From the NCBI RefSeq assembly GCF_026930145.1, contig NZ_JANHOJ010000002.1:1-64000 (forward strand): a stretch of DNA of 64,000 bases, given 5' to 3'. A program made the translations under genes and the position numbers. Shown one piece after another: positions 60,333-64,000 of this stretch. The notes under the pieces are model-generated. The model did no database searches. It was not told where the DNA came from and was given only the letters and a program-made list of their open reading frames with translations. Every line of letters starts with the position of its first letter. The stretch's first letter is position 1. The stretch is from Bartonella sp. A05 (lineage in GTDB: Bacteria > Pseudomonadota > Alphaproteobacteria > Rhizobiales > Rhizobiaceae).

Positions 60333-61811
60333 TTCATAAAAAGCCTACACCCTTTTTGAAAGATTGCTATTTTCCAGATACGTAAAGGAATAACCTAAGC
60401 TAGAATGATTTTTCTTCTTACTATCGTATACATCATATCGTATTCAATATGCGTTAAACAATAAAAGAGAAGTACAATTATTTAGGTGAATAAATAAAGT
60501 CTACTCTATTTTTCAAAACTTCTCTTCTCACCACATTTGAAAAGACAACATAATAGACGGCTAAATTAATGAACCGTCTTCTATGAATGACTAGAAGAAA
60601 ATATGCACACACATAAAAATAGTCTTTAGATTTTAAGTATAATCTTAATCTGGCGTATTACAGAGACCTGCTTTAAAATTCAAAACTGAAGGTATCATCA
60701 TAATTCATACATATTACTGAGCGATACATCATGAAATGTGTTCATTCTATGTTATCGCTCTAATGATTGCAATATTCGCTGAGCATTGAAAATTCCTGCA
60801 CAAATCGATTTTTTTCACAGTGAGCGGACAAAAATTCCAAACAGCTTTATACTTTATTATTTTTATTGATTCCTTCTGTTATTTATCTTCACTCCATTTT
60901 CACTAATGATTGCTATTACAATCATTCTTCCAACAATGAAACAAGATTCCAAATTAGCTATATCAATGACCTAACTTATCTAAAAGTGGCTATTAAACCA
61001 ATTCTTATTCTGGCTATTCTTGCCTCACGAACATCCTTTTCTATCTCTAAATTTATCACCTCCCCCAACACGCTTTAATATGAGAAAAGTGCTAGCCCCC
61101 CCCCATTTCGACCTCATTAGTCTTTTTATTCACAAAAGTAGCTTTCAAAAATAGATAAACGATTTTGCTTACTATATCATTCCGATAGAGATTAGTGTGT
61201 TTATTTTTTCATGCTATTGACAAATCGCAAGAGTGATGCCCTAGTAAAACTTACTGATACCATTCAAATGCTTTTCAGAAAAAACTTCATCAACGTAAAC
61301 ACTAATTCTAGCCTTAAAACAATACATTCAGACTATGTTGTAATTCATGATAGTTGTTTTCATACTATCTCTTGGACATTTTGATAACAAAATCGGTAGA
61401 ATCTACTGCAGAGAATGAAAAATATCACAAAAATGGCCAAACATTGAGGTGTCGATGCGATATGCATATATCCAAGACCAACCCAAATTTATGAATGTAC
61501 ACAAGATTGCCAAGAAATTTATTTTCAAACTGATCTTAATTTTTTTTGGCTATTGGTCTAAAATAAAAATGCTCGTTATGATTCCACATCTAGCACATTC
61601 GTAAAACGAGCGATAAACACAGATAAATATTTCAGCATAATATTTGGCTATCAACACCAGGAAAAATACACCTTTGCAGAACTTTAATTTTTCTCTATCC
61701 TTGCGTAAAGTCACAGATATTGGAAAAAATAAAATCAGATTTATAAAAAAGGATTCTTCAACTTGTCATTGTTTTCATGTAGAAAGACGTATATTTTAAT
61801 ATCAATGACAG
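60333..61811. other. 1.5-kb gene-less, decayed-looking region
   Basis: No supportable gene lies here. A 70-codon frame (60866-61078) has no features. A nine-C run sits at 61096-61104. Short peptide matches near 61350-61480 hint at a remnant but do not decide a family. In relatives pepA, lptF, lptG and lptD lie between holC and surA. None is here. Confidence 0.5.
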
Positions 61812-61841
61812 TTGGTTAAAACAATACAAAGGCTGGTTAAC

Positions 61842-62798
61842 ATGAACAAATTTAAAAATGGTACTTGTGCCTTATTTTTTATCGCAGCTTTGAGCATAAG
61901 TAATCTCTCTTTAAACACATTTGTTATACAGTCTGTATCTGCTCAGACGGCAATTGCCGTTACGGTCAATGGAAATCCTATCACAAATTATGATATTCAA
62001 AGACGTGTTGCTTTTCTCAAATTACAACAAAAAGGTGGAAACCTTGTTGATAAAGCCAAAAATGAGCTTATTGAGGAAATGCTTAAAAACATTGAAATAA
62101 AGCGCCGTAATGTTGATGTCGATGATAATGACATTGAGAATGCTTTTGGGAATTTTGCAGAACAAAATAATATAACTGTGGAACAATTCAAAGAAATTCT
62201 GATCCAATCCGATATCACCGTGGAGCATTTTAGAGAATATATCCGCGGACAAATAGGATGGGGACGTCTTGTTCACGCCCGTTATCAAGCTGAAAATGGT
62301 CATCTTACCGAACAAGAAACCGCACACAGAATATTACAAAATGGCGGCGTAAAACCTTCAACAAACGAGTATACAATACAACAAGTTATTTTTGTTGTTC
62401 CTGCACATCGTCGTTCAGAAATTACACAAAAACGTATACAAGAAGCAAATAATTTCCGTACACATTTTCAGGGATGTAATAACATTACAAGCCAAACAAA
62501 AGGCATATTAGATGTTACTGTCCGCAATTTAGGAAAATTTTTAGAACCACAACTTCCTAAGCAGTGGGCACAAGCCATCCTTGAAACACCTGTTGGAAAA
62601 ATGACTAAACTACAGCAAACACCACTTGGGATTGAGACTCTTGCTGTCTGTCAAATAAAAAGAGTTTCTGATGATCGCGTTGCCCAGCTTATATTTTCTA
62701 TTGAAGATAGTAAAAAACTTAATCCCCAAAAGCTTGAAGCTCTAAGCGAAAAATATTTGAAAGAATTGCGAAAAACAGCGCATATTCAAAAATCATAA
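61842..62798 (+). CDS. surA: SurA-like periplasmic chaperone/peptidyl-prolyl isomerase
   Basis: A 318-residue exported folding factor. It has a signal peptide (about 1-35, ending near VSAQT), then the SurA_N domain (about 36-170, starting IAVTVNGNPITNYDIQRRVAFLK) and a PPIase-like C-terminal region (about 170-300, TIQQVIFVVPAHRR). It is short for SurA: a single rotamase-like module is seen rather than two. ATG at 61842 is used, ten codons inside the first possible start. Its TAA overlaps the pdxA ATG by one base (TAATG). It sits before pdxA and rsmA as in relatives, though lptD is not in this window. A role in outer-membrane protein folding, including the autotransporters, is inferred. Confidence 0.82.
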   Translation: MNKFKNGTCALFFIAALSISNLSLNTFVIQSVSAQTAIAVTVNGNPITNYDIQRRVAFLKLQQKGGNLVDKAKNELIEEMLKNIEIKRRNVDVDDNDIENAFGNFAEQNNITVEQFKEILIQSDITVEHFREYIRGQIGWGRLVHARYQAENGHLTEQETAHRILQNGGVKPSTNEYTIQQVIFVVPAHRRSEITQKRIQEANNFRTHFQGCNNITSQTKGILDVTVRNLGKFLEPQLPKQWAQAILETPVGKMTKLQQTPLGIETLAVCQIKRVSDDRVAQLIFSIEDSKKLNPQKLEALSEKYLKELRKTAHIQKS

Positions 62799-63793
62799 TG
62801 TCTTCGCTCGTTGTTAGCAGTGGTGATCCAGCTGGTATTGGCCCTGAAGTCGCTATAAAAGCGTGGAGTATGCGTAACATACGTCATATTCCGCATTTTG
62901 TTCTTTTGGCCGATCCTGAAGTTATCCGTTCAAGAGCTCGTTTTTTGCAGCTAAAAGTTGATATAGAAATTGTTTTTAGAGAAAATCTTGTAAAAAATTT
63001 TCAAACTGCTCTTCCTGTCATGCCATTAAAAAACCGGCAAAGCGACCAATTGGGATTACCTTCATTCAAAAATGCTGCTGGAATCATTGAAGCAATCGAA
63101 CACAGTGTTCAATTGCTTCAAAGTGGTCGTGCGCGTGCACTCATTACTTGTCCTATTGCAAAAAAAAGCCTTTATGATGCTGGATTTAAATTTCCAGGAC
63201 ATACCGAATTTCTTGCCCATCTTGCTCATAAGCTTTTCAATAAACAATATCATCCAGTTATGATGTTATATGGACCTCAATTAAAAACAGTGCCAATTAC
63301 TGTTCATATCCCACTCAATGAAGTTCCTTCATACCTCTCCCGTGACTTAATCATCCAAACTGCATTAATTGTTGAACATGATTTAAAAACACGATTTTCT
63401 ATAACTTCACCCCGTTTAGCTGTAGCTGGTCTTAATCCTCATGCTGGAGAAGAAGGGGAAATGGGAAAAGAAGATATTGAAATTATTGCTCCTGCCATTG
63501 AATATCTCAAAAACAAAGGACTAAATATTGTAGGTCCCCTATCTTCTGATACAATGTTCCATGAACAAGCAAGGAAAGCATATGATGTTGCTCTTTGTAT
63601 GTATCACGATCAAGCCCTTATTCCTGTTAAAACATTGGATTTTGATACTACTGTCAATATCACCTTAGGACTTCCTTTTATCCGAACATCTCCAGATCAT
63701 GGAACTGCTTTTGATATTGCTCATAAAGGAATAGCATCTCCTGAAAGCTTTATTGCCGCTCTTCAACTTGCAAATCAACTTGCAAAAAAATAA
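62798..63793 (+). CDS. pdxA: 4-hydroxythreonine-4-phosphate dehydrogenase
   Basis: PdxA oxidises 4-phosphohydroxy-threonine in vitamin B6 synthesis. The 331-residue protein begins VSSGDPAGIGPEVAIKA. It has the zinc-ligand segments GHTEFLAHL (about 134-142) and LNPHAGEEG (about 208-216), and the MYHDQALIPVKTLDFD motif (about 268-283). Length is typical. The ATG overlaps the stop of the upstream surA-like gene by one base, so translation is coupled. Confidence 0.96.
   Translation: MSSLVVSSGDPAGIGPEVAIKAWSMRNIRHIPHFVLLADPEVIRSRARFLQLKVDIEIVFRENLVKNFQTALPVMPLKNRQSDQLGLPSFKNAAGIIEAIEHSVQLLQSGRARALITCPIAKKSLYDAGFKFPGHTEFLAHLAHKLFNKQYHPVMMLYGPQLKTVPITVHIPLNEVPSYLSRDLIIQTALIVEHDLKTRFSITSPRLAVAGLNPHAGEEGEMGKEDIEIIAPAIEYLKNKGLNIVGPLSSDTMFHEQARKAYDVALCMYHDQALIPVKTLDFDTTVNITLGLPFIRTSPDHGTAFDIAHKGIASPESFIAALQLANQLAKK

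Positions 63794-64000
<207 letters not shown>

Noticed and set aside
60866-61078. 70-codon open frame in the holC-surA gap
   Set aside because: It has no start signal and no recognisable family; the surrounding sequence looks decayed.
61345-61500. Possible remnant of an MFS transporter (LGHFDNKIGR in one frame) or an alpha-glucosidase (GVDAICIYP in another)
   Set aside because: Both matches are short, lie in different frames and compete; neither extends into a second family motif. A translated database search of 61300-61600 would decide.

Overview
The window reads as chromosomal DNA of a Bartonella species (Alphaproteobacteria, Rhizobiales). The reasons are low GC, a reduced Rhizobiales gene order with long gene-less gaps, the clpP-clpX-lon-hup and ntrY-ntrX-trkA blocks, a RirA-type iron regulator, an E1-beta subunit of pyruvate dehydrogenase carrying its own lipoyl domain, an NDUFA12 homologue of complex I, and large autotransporters. 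I cannot fix the species from sequence alone. Most genes are housekeeping, and the accessory interest lies at about 51-58 kb.

Layout. 0-7 kb: tRNA-Tyr and tRNA-Gly, rRNA methyltransferase rlmB, a rhomboid protease, a DUF2155 protein, an NDUFA12 homologue, gatB, trigger factor and tRNA-Leu. 7-14.5 kb: trmFO, then the proteostasis block HU, Lon, ClpX, ClpP. 14.9-20 kb: trkA, ntrX, ntrY, with a repeat-rich control region between ntrY and the divergent rirA. 20.6-29.4 kb: ispDF with an apparent ATT start, a decayed cinA/pncC, a RatA/COQ10-like protein, lipA, lpd and pdhC-pdhB-pdhA. 29.4-37 kb: an FtsB-like septum protein, a TM2 protein, eno, pyrG, secG, tpiA, and a divergent PpiD-like chaperone. 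37.8-45.7 kb: a squalene/phytoene-synthase-like protein, an Mth938-domain protein, yajC, an NlpD-type LysM/M23 lipoprotein, pcm, serS and nagZ. This block is missing several genes usually found between these neighbours in related Rhizobiales. 46-51 kb: rlmJ, uvrC, pgsA, ndk.

51.3-58 kb: a cluster of AIDA-like autotransporters. Two intact genes share a nearly identical C-terminal translocator (a 991-bp direct repeat) but have different passengers. A third, decayed copy of the C-terminus lies beside them. This is the most variable-looking locus here and a likely source of surface variation. 58-64 kb: an MFS transporter, a coupled holC plus two small membrane proteins, a 1.5-kb gene-less gap, then surA-like, pdxA and the start of rsmA.

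Functionally, the genes cover envelope biogenesis and protein export (YajC, SecG, SurA-like, PpiD-like, NlpD-like, NagZ), protein quality control, the whole pyruvate dehydrogenase complex with its lipoylation enzyme, isoprenoid and CTP synthesis, and iron and redox-type control (RirA, NtrYX). Decay is visible throughout: pseudogenes, missing syntenic genes and long AT-rich spacers. Synteny comparisons are from memory of the clade and were not computed.
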